Shown: positions 1 through 6,863 of the stretch, one piece after another
Numbering within the stretch: position 1 is the first letter of the stretch
Layout of the letters: each line of letters opens with the position of its first letter
Notes under the pieces: model-generated
Databases searched by the model: none
Told to the model about the DNA's origin: nothing
Seen by the model: the letters and a program-made list of their open reading frames with translations, nothing else
Source of the DNA: JAZDKP01 sp043802925
GTDB taxonomy: Bacteria; Fibrobacterota; OXYB2-FULL-49-7; JAEUSG01
Assembly (NCBI GenBank): GCA_043802925.1
Contig: JAZDKP010000225.1
Span: 1-20,751 of the forward strand
Length of the DNA stretch: 20,751 bases
Reading direction: 5' to 3'
Translations under genes and position numbers: made by a program

Positions 1-2
1 AG

Positions 3-743
3 AAGAATAACCGGCTCTACGGCATCTCCTATCCTGCGGACCATTTCTTCATCAAAGACCTTGCCACGGATACAATTCTCGACAAAGGGATGATCAACAA
101 AGCGCATGTGGCGCGCACCTTGTTCACGGATAAATGGGGCAATGCCTATTACGCCGATATGCGCGGCTACCTGCTGAAATATGAACCCGCGCGGGACACC
201 TTTATCTGGTCCAACGATCGGATACCCGCTGATTCCGCAAAAACACCCGCTTGGCTACGGCGCGATGGCCTTCGGGCATGGGCTAAAAACGAAAAGACCG
301 GCGCTTATTATTTCCAGACGAATTTTTCAAGGCTCCTCCAGATAACGCCGCAGGAGAAGGGATTGGGAGACATCACGGATCTGGGTTATACGCTGGATCC
401 TTCCCCTGAAATTGCGGATACCGCGATTATCAATACCGGTTCTCCGAATATGGCCTGCGGCAAAAACGGCAGGCTTTATTACTGGATAGGGGGCCATGGA
501 AGCTATCTTGTCAAGGACAGCATCTGCCTTGTGGAATGCGACCTGAAAACAAAAGCAAAAAAGATTCTTTTTAAACGCCCCAAGAGTGAGATTGGCGAGG
601 CGACGGGAAGCAATATCGTGGACAAGGAAGGCAATCTCTATTGGGCGGCCTATCGCAGCATTCCGGGCAAGTCCACCGCCGAGTCTGGAAATTCCCGCGC
701 CATCCTCATTGTTTTCAATCCGGAAAAGGAGATCCGCAAATGA
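3..743 (+). CDS. C-terminal part of a beta-propeller-like protein (5' end outside window)
   Basis: The reading frame is open from the window edge, so the first in-frame ATG (position 90) is internal and the true start lies upstream. The 246 visible residues contain repeated blade-like units of the form (D/N)-x-x-G-x-(L/A)-Y-(Y/W/G): NNRLYG, DKWGNAYYAD, GKNGRLYYWIGG and DKEGNLYWAA. Each is followed by a strand ending in a Phe or Asp/Pro turn. This is the look of an SMP-30/YVTN/virginiamycin-B-lyase-type beta-propeller. No catalytic residues can be assigned. The stop overlaps the next start by 4 bp (ATGA), so the two genes are translationally coupled, and the next gene is a similar propeller. 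A role in binding or sensing extracytoplasmic sugars or polymers is possible but is only inference. Confidence 0.75.
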   Translation, partial: KNNRLYGISYPADHFFIKDLATDTILDKGMINKAHVARTLFTDKWGNAYYADMRGYLLKYEPARDTFIWSNDRIPADSAKTPAWLRRDGLRAWAKNEKTGAYYFQTNFSRLLQITPQEKGLGDITDLGYTLDPSPEIADTAIINTGSPNMACGKNGRLYYWIGGHGSYLVKDSICLVECDLKTKAKKILFKRPKSEIGEATGSNIVDKEGNLYWAAYRSIPGKSTAESGNSRAILIVFNPEKEIRK

Positions 744-1897
744 ACCGTTTATTTATCGCCGTTTCCACGTTGCTGATGACTGCGGCCCTGTTTTCAGCGA
801 CCAAAGAGGATCTTTACTTCAAGGGTGGCAAGGAAGACTTCGGATGCGACCTTGCCCATCCGGAAAAGGGGAAGGTTAAATTGCCCTATGGCTCCGCCAA
901 CATACAGAGTGCGGTGGAAGCCAATGGATATATCGTCGGGCTCACCTGTCCTGAATACCCGAAACGCTCCCCGTTGCTTTTCCGGTTCAGCATCAAGGAT
1001 ACCCAGTTGCAGGATTATACGGATTTTGACAAGTCCGGATTGCGCCCCGCCCATGGCCTTGCGGCTTCGGGCAGCATGGTCTATGCCGGCGCTTATGCGA
1101 CCGGGAAAACAGGATATTTGATGGTGTTTGACGTTTTGGCCCCGGACCTCAAAGCGGTTACCCTGGGTGCGCCCCGGGAGGGTGAAGGCGTTTTTTGTCT
1201 TACGGCATCGAAGGACGGCCGGAAAATATTCGGAACGCTTTTCCCCTCCAACGGTTTTTTCACATACGATATCGCCGGCAAAACCTTCACGGTGGTGGCT
1301 GGAGCGGAAATGGACAGCGCCTCCGAAGACGCTGTCGGATACATGCACATGGACTCCACCGCGCATCTTTGCAAGGCACTTGGAATCGACAATGCCGGGA
1401 CCGTTTACGGGTCAACCGGGATGGGAAGGCTGTTCTCTTACAGCCCAACGCTTGATAAAATCAAGGTGCTGGAAGTTTCGCTTCCTTTTTGTCAGAATCA
1501 CCAGGCGACCAACCGGGTGGAGGCGTGGGCAATCGCCCCCAATGGCAAACTCTACGGCGGCACATCCATGGATGGGTATCTCTTCAGCCTGGACCCGGCC
1601 ACCGGAAAATTGGTGAACCTGGGAAAACCCGTCATGGCCGGGAATCTGCGGTCAATGGTTGTCCGTAACAATAAAGTGTACGGGCTCTGCGGCGAATTAC
1701 CGGAGTACACGCATTTCTTCACTTATGATATTGCCGAGGGCGGGTTCGAGGATCTCGGAATTCTCAGATTCATGAACCGGCTGATAAATTCAAAACATAT
1801 GTCTTACACGGTATCCAACCTGCTTTCCCTGAAAGACGGCAGAATACTATTTACCGAAAACGACCTTTTTCCCGCGCTCATATTTTATAAACTATAA
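740..1897 (+). CDS. Secreted beta-propeller-like protein
   Basis: The protein has 385 residues. I chose ATG 740 because it overlaps the previous stop (ATGA), has an AAAAGGAGAT Shine-Dalgarno at about 724-733, and yields a clean signal peptide (MNR, then a hydrophobic stretch, residues 4-18). The longer in-frame extension upstream reads through the preceding gene and would bury the signal peptide. The mature part has repeated propeller blades such as GRLFSYSP, GKLYGGTSMDGYLFSLDP and NKVYGLCG, consistent with a six- or seven-bladed propeller. Cysteines are scattered with no obvious metal motif. It probably acts in the periplasm or at the cell surface. It pairs with the upstream propeller gene, and tandem paralogues like this often come from local duplication. 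The substrate is unknown. Confidence 0.8.
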   Translation: MNRLFIAVSTLLMTAALFSATKEDLYFKGGKEDFGCDLAHPEKGKVKLPYGSANIQSAVEANGYIVGLTCPEYPKRSPLLFRFSIKDTQLQDYTDFDKSGLRPAHGLAASGSMVYAGAYATGKTGYLMVFDVLAPDLKAVTLGAPREGEGVFCLTASKDGRKIFGTLFPSNGFFTYDIAGKTFTVVAGAEMDSASEDAVGYMHMDSTAHLCKALGIDNAGTVYGSTGMGRLFSYSPTLDKIKVLEVSLPFCQNHQATNRVEAWAIAPNGKLYGGTSMDGYLFSLDPATGKLVNLGKPVMAGNLRSMVVRNNKVYGLCGELPEYTHFFTYDIAEGGFEDLGILRFMNRLINSKHMSYTVSNLLSLKDGRILFTENDLFPALIFYKL

Positions 1898-1915
1898 AGC
1901 GAACGAGAGGGATGC

Positions 1916-2749
1916 ATGGCCGGCAATGCATATGCCACGATTATTTGCGACAATCACGCTAAGTGGCCGAACCTTCAAGCCGAGCATGGGCTTGCAATAT
2001 GGCTGGAGGTTGGCGCAAGGCATATCCTGTTCGATACGGGCCAGGGAACCACGTTCCTGCACAACGCGAACGCCCTGGACATTCCTCTCGATAAATTGGA
2101 CGCCATTGTCCTGAGTCACGGCCATTACGATCATACCGGCGGACTGGCCTTGCTGATGGAACGATGCCCGCGCGCAAGGATTTTCATGCATCCTTCGGCG
2201 CTTGCTGAAAGGTATTCCATCCGCGCGAATGGTGAAACGCGCTCCATCGGCATGCCGGACGAAATAAAGAACCGGCTGCTGGAAAGCCGGGAGCGGATTA
2301 CCTGGGTTACGGAACCCATGGAAATATTTCCGGATGTCTGGGCAACGGGACCCATTCCACGGGAATTTCCGGAAGAGGGCAACGAGAACCATTTTTTCCT
2401 GGACCCGGCCGGTCAGACACAGGACCGGATTGCGGATGATCAGGCCCTTTTTATCAGGTCTTCGGCGGGCGTTTCCGTGATTCTCGGGTGCACGCATTCA
2501 GGCGTTGCGAATACGCTTTTCTTTATAGGAAAACTGGCTGGAGAAGTAAAAAGACGGCTTATCACGGGCGGTTTTCATCTTTCCGCCGCTTCCACGGGCG
2601 GTATTCAGCGTGCAATCGCCGCTGTGGAAGCATTCGGCGCGGAAAAGATATATCCCTGTCATTGCAGCGGAGAGGCGTTTATCACCGAGATATCAAGATT
2701 GTCCCCGGAATTCATGCAGGGCAGTGCAGGGATATGCCTGAAAATATAA
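1916..2749 (+). CDS. Metallo-beta-lactamase-fold metal-dependent hydrolase (COG1237 type)
   Basis: The protein has 277 residues. The metal-binding signature SHGHYDHTGG carries H68, H70, D72 and H73. The further family motifs are GCTHSG (about residues 190-195), with the third His, and GGFHL (about 217-221), with the last one. The N-terminal LFDTGQG loop (residues 38-44) is also typical. The combination of an HxHxDH motif, GCTHSGxxN and TGGFHL is that of the COG1237 group, annotated in other genomes as a dihydropteroate/7,8-dihydropterin phosphate synthase-like hydrolase; that biochemical name should not be taken literally here. No signal peptide is seen, so it is cytoplasmic. A GAGAGG ribosome site lies 5 bp before ATG 1916. 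It follows the propeller gene by 18 bp and may share its transcript. Confidence 0.88.
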   Translation: MAGNAYATIICDNHAKWPNLQAEHGLAIWLEVGARHILFDTGQGTTFLHNANALDIPLDKLDAIVLSHGHYDHTGGLALLMERCPRARIFMHPSALAERYSIRANGETRSIGMPDEIKNRLLESRERITWVTEPMEIFPDVWATGPIPREFPEEGNENHFFLDPAGQTQDRIADDQALFIRSSAGVSVILGCTHSGVANTLFFIGKLAGEVKRRLITGGFHLSAASTGGIQRAIAAVEAFGAEKIYPCHCSGEAFITEISRLSPEFMQGSAGICLKI

Positions 2750-2789
2750 GTCAGGCCTGTAATAAAGCCGGTAAACCGAAGCTTGCCAT

Positions 2790-3542
2790 ATGAAGAAAAC
2801 GGTATTGAAACCAAACTATGGTGGAAAAGCTCAACTTCTGAACTTTTTAAAGGCACTGAAAAGCGCCCGAATGGCGGACATCGCAACCGGAAAGGGCGCC
2901 TTTCTGGAGTTTTTAACGTCAAATATCGGTCGTTATCATGAAATTGTCGGGATTGACATTGATCCGGCCGACCTTGGAATCGCGGCCAAAGTGTCAAAGC
3001 GGCGTGGAAAGGTCAGTTTCAAGGTTTGCAACGCCGAACGCCTGCCTTTTCCGGATAATCATTTTGATTTGATCGGCCTATCCAACGCCCTGCACCATAT
3101 CGAAAACATCCCAGTGGTTTTCAAGGAAATCCAACGCGTTCTTAAGAAATCCGGTTGGCTATTGGTGAATGAAATGAATTATGACAGGACCAATCAAGCC
3201 CAGAAAATGCACCAAAAATGCCATGCCTTCCGTGCGCGGGTTGAGAATCTTCATGGTAAGACGCACCGGCCGGTATGGAAAAAAATGGCCATAGTGAATA
3301 CCTTGAGAAAATATTTTCCGGAGTGGAAAAGGGTGTATTTTTATTATCCGGGCGAAACCTATCATAAGGGCAACCCGATAACGGTCAAGCAACAGCTTGG
3401 CAAAATCAATGCGGCATTGCAAAGCTGCAAGGGTTTAAAGGAATACTCTTCATTGCTTAATAAAGCGAAAAAGATAAGGAAAGAGCTCAACCAATATGGC
3501 GTCCGTCATCCTTCTTATACCCTGACCGCGCTGTTAAAATGA
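2790..3542 (+). CDS. Class I SAM-dependent methyltransferase
   Basis: The protein has 250 residues and a Rossmann methyltransferase core. Motif I is DIATGKGAF (residues 30-38), the acidic SAM-ribose contact is in GIDIDP (about 54-59), and the motif II/III region includes NAERLPFPDNHFDLI followed by SNALHHIEN, which matches the Methyltransf_11 pattern. The C-terminal third is Lys/Arg-rich and has no recognised domain, so the substrate cannot be named. The start is the first ATG after the preceding gene. It has only a weak ribosome site, which makes the start slightly uncertain. It stands between an MBL hydrolase (40 bp upstream) and the hydrogenase subunit (70 bp downstream), with no evident pathway link to either. 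Confidence 0.85.
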   Translation: MKKTVLKPNYGGKAQLLNFLKALKSARMADIATGKGAFLEFLTSNIGRYHEIVGIDIDPADLGIAAKVSKRRGKVSFKVCNAERLPFPDNHFDLIGLSNALHHIENIPVVFKEIQRVLKKSGWLLVNEMNYDRTNQAQKMHQKCHAFRARVENLHGKTHRPVWKKMAIVNTLRKYFPEWKRVYFYYPGETYHKGNPITVKQQLGKINAALQSCKGLKEYSSLLNKAKKIRKELNQYGVRHPSYTLTALLK

Positions 3543-3612
3543 TAAAAAGTTGCGGCAGTTTCAATATTGGCGAACGCAACGTGCAAACCGATAAAAACAT
3601 GGAGGCATAATT

Positions 3613-4815
3613 ATGGGAAAAGTATTTATCCCCATCGGACCCCAGCACCCGGCGCTTAAAGAGCCCGAGTCTTTCAGGATACTGCTGGAAGGGGAGAGAA
3701 TCATCGAGGCCAACGTCCGCCTGGGTTATAACCACCGTGGTATTGAAAAGGCCTGCGAAGAACGGACTTATATCCAGGACATTTATCTGTTGGAGCGTGT
3801 TTGCGGCATCTGCTCTCACTCCCATTCAACCTGCTTCGTACAAGCGGTCGAGGAATTGGCGGGGGTTCAGATTCCGCCCCGGGCCAGCTACATCCGCACG
3901 CTCATCGCCGAATTGGAACGCATTCACAGTCACCTGTTATGGCTTGGGGTGGCGGGCCATGAAGTCGGTTTTGACACGCTTTTCATGTACAGTTGGCGCG
4001 ACCGCGAGGTGGTGATGGATTTGCTGGCGCTATTGACCGGCAACCGCGTCAATTACGCCATGAATACTCTGGGCGGCGTGCGGCGCGACGTGCCTAAAGA
4101 AAAATACGATGAAATTCTGAAGGCTGTCGATATCCTCGAAGAGCGAACCAAGTATTACATCCAGGTCGCCACCGAGGAAATCACCTTCATCAAGCGGCTG
4201 TCGGGCGTGGGCCGCCTCACCTACGATGAGGTCGTCAATCTTTCCGTCATCGGCCCGACGGGCCGCGCCTCCGGCTTTGCCTGCGATGTCCGGCGGACGG
4301 ACCCCTATCTCGCCTATGGCGAACTGGATTTCAAGGTCATTACGGACAATCATTGCGACGTTTATGGCCGGGCCGTGGTCCGCCTGCTGGAACTGATGGA
4401 AACCTATAAAATGATCCGTCAGATCATCAACAACATGCCGGACGGACCCATTACGGTCAAGGTGCCCAGGAAAATCCCAGCGGGCGAGGCCGTCAGCCGT
4501 TACGAAGCGCCGCGCGGAGAGGACATCCACTATGTGAAGAGCAACGGCACGGACAAACCCGAACGGGTCAAGGTGCGCGCGCCCACGCTGGCCAATGTCC
4601 AGGCCGTGAAAAAGATGGTTGAAAACTATTACCTGGCGGATTTGCCCATTACGATTGCGGCAATCGACCCGTGCTTTTCCTGCACGGACCGCACCATCGC
4701 CATCACCCGCGGGGAGAAAGGCCGGACAGATGTCGTAAACTGGGACACATTGCGCCAGTACAGCATTGACTGGTATGGGAAAAAAGGCGTGGATATGAGC
4801 AAAATAAAGGCCTAA
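3613..4815 (+). CDS. Group 4 (Ech/Hyc-like) [NiFe]-hydrogenase large subunit, isolated
   Basis: The protein has 400 residues. All four Ni-Fe cysteines are present: the L1 motif RVCGICSHSH (R62, C64, C67, H71) and the L2 motif DPCFSCTDR (C354, C357, R360). Overall it aligns in style with NuoD/HycE/EchE (start GPQHPAL, then GYNHRGIEK, then the Arg-rich VGFDTLFMYSWRDRE block). This points to a membrane-associated, energy-converting hydrogenase rather than a quinone-site complex I subunit, which lacks these cysteines. Forty residues follow R360 and include LRQYSID, like the C-terminal peptide that HycI-type proteases remove from HycE. GGAGG at 3601-3605 is a strong ribosome site. No small subunit, ferredoxin, membrane subunit or maturation gene lies in the window, which is unusual because these normally form one operon. 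Whether it is EchE, HycE or CooH-like cannot be settled by eye. Confidence 0.9.
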   Translation: MGKVFIPIGPQHPALKEPESFRILLEGERIIEANVRLGYNHRGIEKACEERTYIQDIYLLERVCGICSHSHSTCFVQAVEELAGVQIPPRASYIRTLIAELERIHSHLLWLGVAGHEVGFDTLFMYSWRDREVVMDLLALLTGNRVNYAMNTLGGVRRDVPKEKYDEILKAVDILEERTKYYIQVATEEITFIKRLSGVGRLTYDEVVNLSVIGPTGRASGFACDVRRTDPYLAYGELDFKVITDNHCDVYGRAVVRLLELMETYKMIRQIINNMPDGPITVKVPRKIPAGEAVSRYEAPRGEDIHYVKSNGTDKPERVKVRAPTLANVQAVKKMVENYYLADLPITIAAIDPCFSCTDRTIAITRGEKGRTDVVNWDTLRQYSIDWYGKKGVDMSKIKA

Positions 4816-4839
4816 ATTAAAGTTTTATTAGCAGGTGAA

Positions 4840-5976
4840 ATGATTAAACCGTTCGCCGAATATTTAAAATCACCGTTGGAAAACCTGTTTCTTTTTTCCA
4901 AGGGCCGTGTCGCCTTATACGCCCTGCTTAAGGCCCTTGATATTGGCGAGAACGACGACGTACTGATGTCCGGGTACACCTGTGTCATGGTTCCTTCCGC
5001 GGTCAAATACCTTGGCGCCCGTTGCCGGTATGTTGATATCAATCCCTCAACATTCAACCTGGATCCGGGCAAACTGGATTCCCTTTTAACCCCCCGCACA
5101 AAGGCCTTGATTGTCCAGCATACTTATGGTATCGCTCAAAACATGGGGCCTGTTCTCGATTGGGCCTGCCGGCATAATCTCCCTATCATTGAAGACTCAT
5201 GCCATGCCTTTGGTTCGCGCTGGAACGGTAAATTATGCGGAACCTTCGGTGTTGGCGCATTCTTTTCCGGACAGTGGAACAAGCCATTTTCAACAGGACT
5301 GGGCGGCATACTGCTGGTCAACGACGCGAACCTGCTGCCTGAAGTGGAACGGCTGTATCAAACCGCGATTTTGCCTTCAATGGCCGCTGAATTAAGGCTC
5401 TGGCTGCAAATAAAAGCCTATAACACGCTCGTAAGGCCTCAAACTAATGCGCTGATGACGTGTCTCTACCGCCTGATGTCACGACTGGGGCTGGCTGCAG
5501 GCTCCTCCGCCAAAGAGGAGTTTGAAGGAGAGATGCCTCAACATTATTTCCAACGCATGGCAAAGGTCCAGATGAAGGAAGGCGAACGAAATTATAATAA
5601 TATCGAGAGGCTGATTGAGCATCGTAAGGCCATAGCCGCAATTTACTCGCGCGATTTGCCTGGCCTGGGGTTTAGGACGCTGAAAGCGGATCCGGAGTGC
5701 GATAATGTCATTCTGCGTTACCCGATTCGCGTGGCCAATAAGAGTGAACTCCTGAAAAAAGCCGCGTTCAAAGGCTTTGAACTCGGTTCCTGGTTTGAAA
5801 TACCGTTGCATCCCGCGGGCATCGACATGGCGCGCTTCGGTTATACGAAAGGCAAGTGTCCGGAATCCGAGAAGGCGTGCCAGGAGGTCGTGAACCTGCC
5901 CATGCATGGAAAAGTCACATTGCAGATAACGGAACGTACGCTGGAATTTTTAAAGCGATACGGGAATTCAGTTTAA
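4840..5976 (+). CDS. DegT/DnrJ/EryC1/StrS-family PLP aminotransferase
   Basis: The protein has 378 residues. It follows the sugar aminotransferase plan. FSKGRVALYALLKAL near the N terminus corresponds to the family's substrate/PLP-phosphate segment. EDSCHAFGS (D119) is the aspartate that pairs with the PLP nitrogen, with the usual His three residues on. FFSGQWNKPFSTGLGG carries the likely Schiff-base lysine K148 in the family's S-x-x-x-x-K-x-x-x-x-G-x-G-G context. Family members transaminate nucleotide-linked keto-sugars for surface polysaccharides or secondary metabolites. No other sugar-nucleotide genes are nearby, so the substrate is unknown. The gene starts 24 bp after the hydrogenase gene with only a weak AGGTGA ribosome site. 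Confidence 0.87.
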   Translation: MIKPFAEYLKSPLENLFLFSKGRVALYALLKALDIGENDDVLMSGYTCVMVPSAVKYLGARCRYVDINPSTFNLDPGKLDSLLTPRTKALIVQHTYGIAQNMGPVLDWACRHNLPIIEDSCHAFGSRWNGKLCGTFGVGAFFSGQWNKPFSTGLGGILLVNDANLLPEVERLYQTAILPSMAAELRLWLQIKAYNTLVRPQTNALMTCLYRLMSRLGLAAGSSAKEEFEGEMPQHYFQRMAKVQMKEGERNYNNIERLIEHRKAIAAIYSRDLPGLGFRTLKADPECDNVILRYPIRVANKSELLKKAAFKGFELGSWFEIPLHPAGIDMARFGYTKGKCPESEKACQEVVNLPMHGKVTLQITERTLEFLKRYGNSV

Positions 5977-5992
5977 CGTAAAGAAGGAGGCC

Positions 5993-6025
5993 ATGCTTAT
6001 GCCAAGAGGTGATGGAACAGGCCCA
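5993..6025 (+). repeat. Direct repeat, copy 1 (leader of MPRGDGTGP protein)
   Basis: Positions 5993-6025 are identical over 33 bases to 9664-9696. The shared block starts ATGCTTATGCC and codes for the first residues of two paralogous small proteins. With the AAGGAGG-like site just before it, the repeat covers the whole translation-start region. The two copies are direct repeats about 3.67 kb apart. Confidence 0.9.
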
Positions 6026-6223
6026 TTGGGTCAAGGTCCGGGAACGGGACGCGGTATGGGTCGAGGCCAAGGCTTTGGTCAAACACAAGGTTCGCCGGCT
6101 TCCGGTTCCGGAGGACACTGCGTATGCACAAAGTGCGGATATAAAGAATCGCTTGAAGCCGGGCATCCGTGCGGGCAAAAAACGTGTCCGCTATGCGGAA
6201 TAATATTGACAAGAGAGCAGTAG
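5999..6223 (+). CDS. Small Gly-rich, zinc-ribbon protein with MPRGDGTGP start (copy 1)
   Basis: The protein has 74 residues from ATG 5999. An ATG also occurs at 5993, but it lies only 2 bp from the AAGGAGG at 5984-5990, whereas 5999 has an 8 bp spacing and gives the MPRGDGTGP start also seen at 6472. The first half is Gly/Arg/Gln-rich and probably disordered (GTGRGMGRGQG). The second half has a C-x-C-x2-C, then PC, then C-x2-C pattern (CVCTKCG and CPLCG), which fits a zinc ribbon or rubredoxin-like knuckle. The N terminus resembles the DUF5320-type proteins that commonly accompany MinD/Mrp-type ATPases in anaerobes. The function is unknown. It begins 22 bp after the aminotransferase stop, so it may be read from that transcript as well as be part of the ATPase island. 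Confidence 0.8.
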   Translation: MPRGDGTGPLGQGPGTGRGMGRGQGFGQTQGSPASGSGGHCVCTKCGYKESLEAGHPCGQKTCPLCGIILTREQ

Positions 6224-6233
6224 AACTAACGGG

Positions 6234-6247
6234 TCCGTCCGGACGGA
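6234..6247. promoter_or_regulatory. 14-bp perfect palindrome downstream of the first zinc-ribbon gene
   Basis: TCCGTCCGGACGGA is a perfect 14-bp palindrome 10 bp after the stop at 6223. No T-run follows it, so it does not look like a complete intrinsic terminator. It could be a protein-binding site or an RNA hairpin. The function is not known. Confidence 0.4.
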
Positions 6248-6290
6248 TTGTGGCGAGGCACCGTTATTTAAACTTGGCCCGTCTTTATTC

Positions 6291-6315
6291 TTGGCAATAA
6301 TTGCCAATCTGCAAT
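6291..6315. promoter_or_regulatory. Inverted-repeat pair, candidate activator (UAS) site
   Basis: TTGGCAATAATTGCCAA (6291-6307) is a perfect inverted repeat of 8-bp arms around one central base. It overlaps a second inverted repeat, ATTGC-N6-GCAAT (6300-6315). The site lies about 90 bp upstream of the sigma-54 promoter at 6399-6415, the usual distance for an enhancer-binding activator. The same GCAAT/ATTGC half-sites recur upstream of the window's own sigma-54 activator gene (16621-16668). The rest of the 6224-6471 gap shows no ORF. Confidence 0.55.
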
Positions 6316-6398
6316 GTTATCTTTCCATGCGTTGCATCGATGAAACCCATGCTAATGTTATTCTGCCTTTATCGGCTATAAAACAGAAGTTAATCTCA

Positions 6399-6415
6399 TT
6401 GGCGTCAAAATTGCT
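6399..6415 (+). promoter_or_regulatory. Sigma-54 (-24/-12) promoter
   Basis: TTGGCGTCAAAATTGCT matches the sigma-54 consensus TGGC-N7-TTGCW. The GG is at 6401-6402 and the GC at 6413-6414, exactly 12 bp apart. The predicted start of transcription is near 6426, giving a short leader before the AAAGGAGA ribosome site at about 6460-6467 and ATG 6472. It should drive the 6472 gene and the ATPase genes downstream. Confidence 0.75.
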
Positions 6416-6471
6416 TTAACGTTAATGGTTGGCACAGGAAACCCCGCCATCCATAAAAAAAGGAGAATAAA

Positions 6472-6804
6472 ATGCCTAGAGGTGACGGAACAGGGCCTAT
6501 GGGATTGGGCTCTATGAGTGGAAGGGGCGCGGGGTACTGCGCCGGATACGATGTGCCGGGATTCATGAACAGAATTCCGGGAATGAGCAATGGAATGCGC
6601 CGGGGCTTCGGACGTGGGTTTGGCATGGGAATGGCATGGCGCAGGGGATGGGCTGGAAATATGCCGCAATCGCCGTTGTCTTTTTATGCAAACACACCTA
6701 ATGCCGTGGATGAAATCGAAATCATGAAAGGGCAGGCCAAATACCTTTCTGACACTCTGCAAGCAATCAGTCAACGTATCACAGAACTGGAAAGCAAAAA
6801 ATAG
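6472..6804 (+). CDS. DUF5320-like small protein with C-terminal coiled coil
   Basis: The protein has 110 residues. It starts MPRGDGTGPMG and then shows the typical DUF5320 series of Gly/Met/Arg-rich words (SGRGAGYCAGYD, RGFGRGFGMG). It ends in a heptad-like helix from about residue 80 (DEIEIMKGQAKYLSDTLQ to LESKK), which probably forms a coiled coil. Unlike the copies at 5999 and 9670 it has no zinc ribbon. A strong AAAGGAGA ribosome site lies 6 bp before the start. It is the first gene after the sigma-54 promoter and is followed by the MinD-type ATPases. In other anaerobes such proteins sit beside MinD/ferredoxin ATPases and MTH1175-like proteins. No biochemical role is established to my knowledge. 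Confidence 0.82.
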   Translation: MPRGDGTGPMGLGSMSGRGAGYCAGYDVPGFMNRIPGMSNGMRRGFGRGFGMGMAWRRGWAGNMPQSPLSFYANTPNAVDEIEIMKGQAKYLSDTLQAISQRITELESKK

Positions 6805-6821
6805 CACCGAAGGAAAATAAG

Positions 6822-6851
6822 ATGCCAAGAGGTGATGGTACGGGATGGTAA
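6822..6851 (+). pseudogene. Fossil start of an MPRGDGTGP gene (9 codons)
   Basis: After an AAGGAAAA ribosome-site-like stretch comes an ATG whose nine codons read MPRGDGTGW and then a TAA stop. Eight of the nine residues, and most of the bases, match the start of the neighbouring small proteins. It looks like the remnant left when the rest of a fourth copy was deleted, joining the leader to the upstream edge of the ATPase gene at 6864. It might now serve as a tiny leader peptide, followed by a second minimal frame (MENE, 6853-6867) that overlaps the ATPase start as ATGA. Confidence 0.6.
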
Positions 6852-6863
6852 AATGGAAAACGA

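Noticed and set aside
641..739. Extended N terminus of the second propeller gene
   Set aside because: It overlaps the previous gene heavily, has no ribosome site, and hides an evident signal peptide beginning at 740.
794..1366. Long minus-strand open frame opposite the second propeller gene
   Set aside because: It mirrors the codon pattern of the plus-strand gene and has no recognisable domain or ribosome site.
3568..3585. TGGCG...GTGC upstream of the hydrogenase gene as a sigma-54 promoter
   Set aside because: The GG-to-GC distance is 14 bp instead of 12, and no TTGC is present.
6234..6247. Palindrome TCCGTCCGGACGGA as an intrinsic terminator
   Set aside because: No T-run follows in either direction. 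It is kept only as an unassigned palindrome.
6430..6446. TGGCAC followed by CCCCGCC as a second sigma-54 promoter
   Set aside because: The bases where the -12 GC should fall (6443-6444) are CC, and the nearest GC is off by about 3 bp. The element at 6399-6415 has exact spacing.
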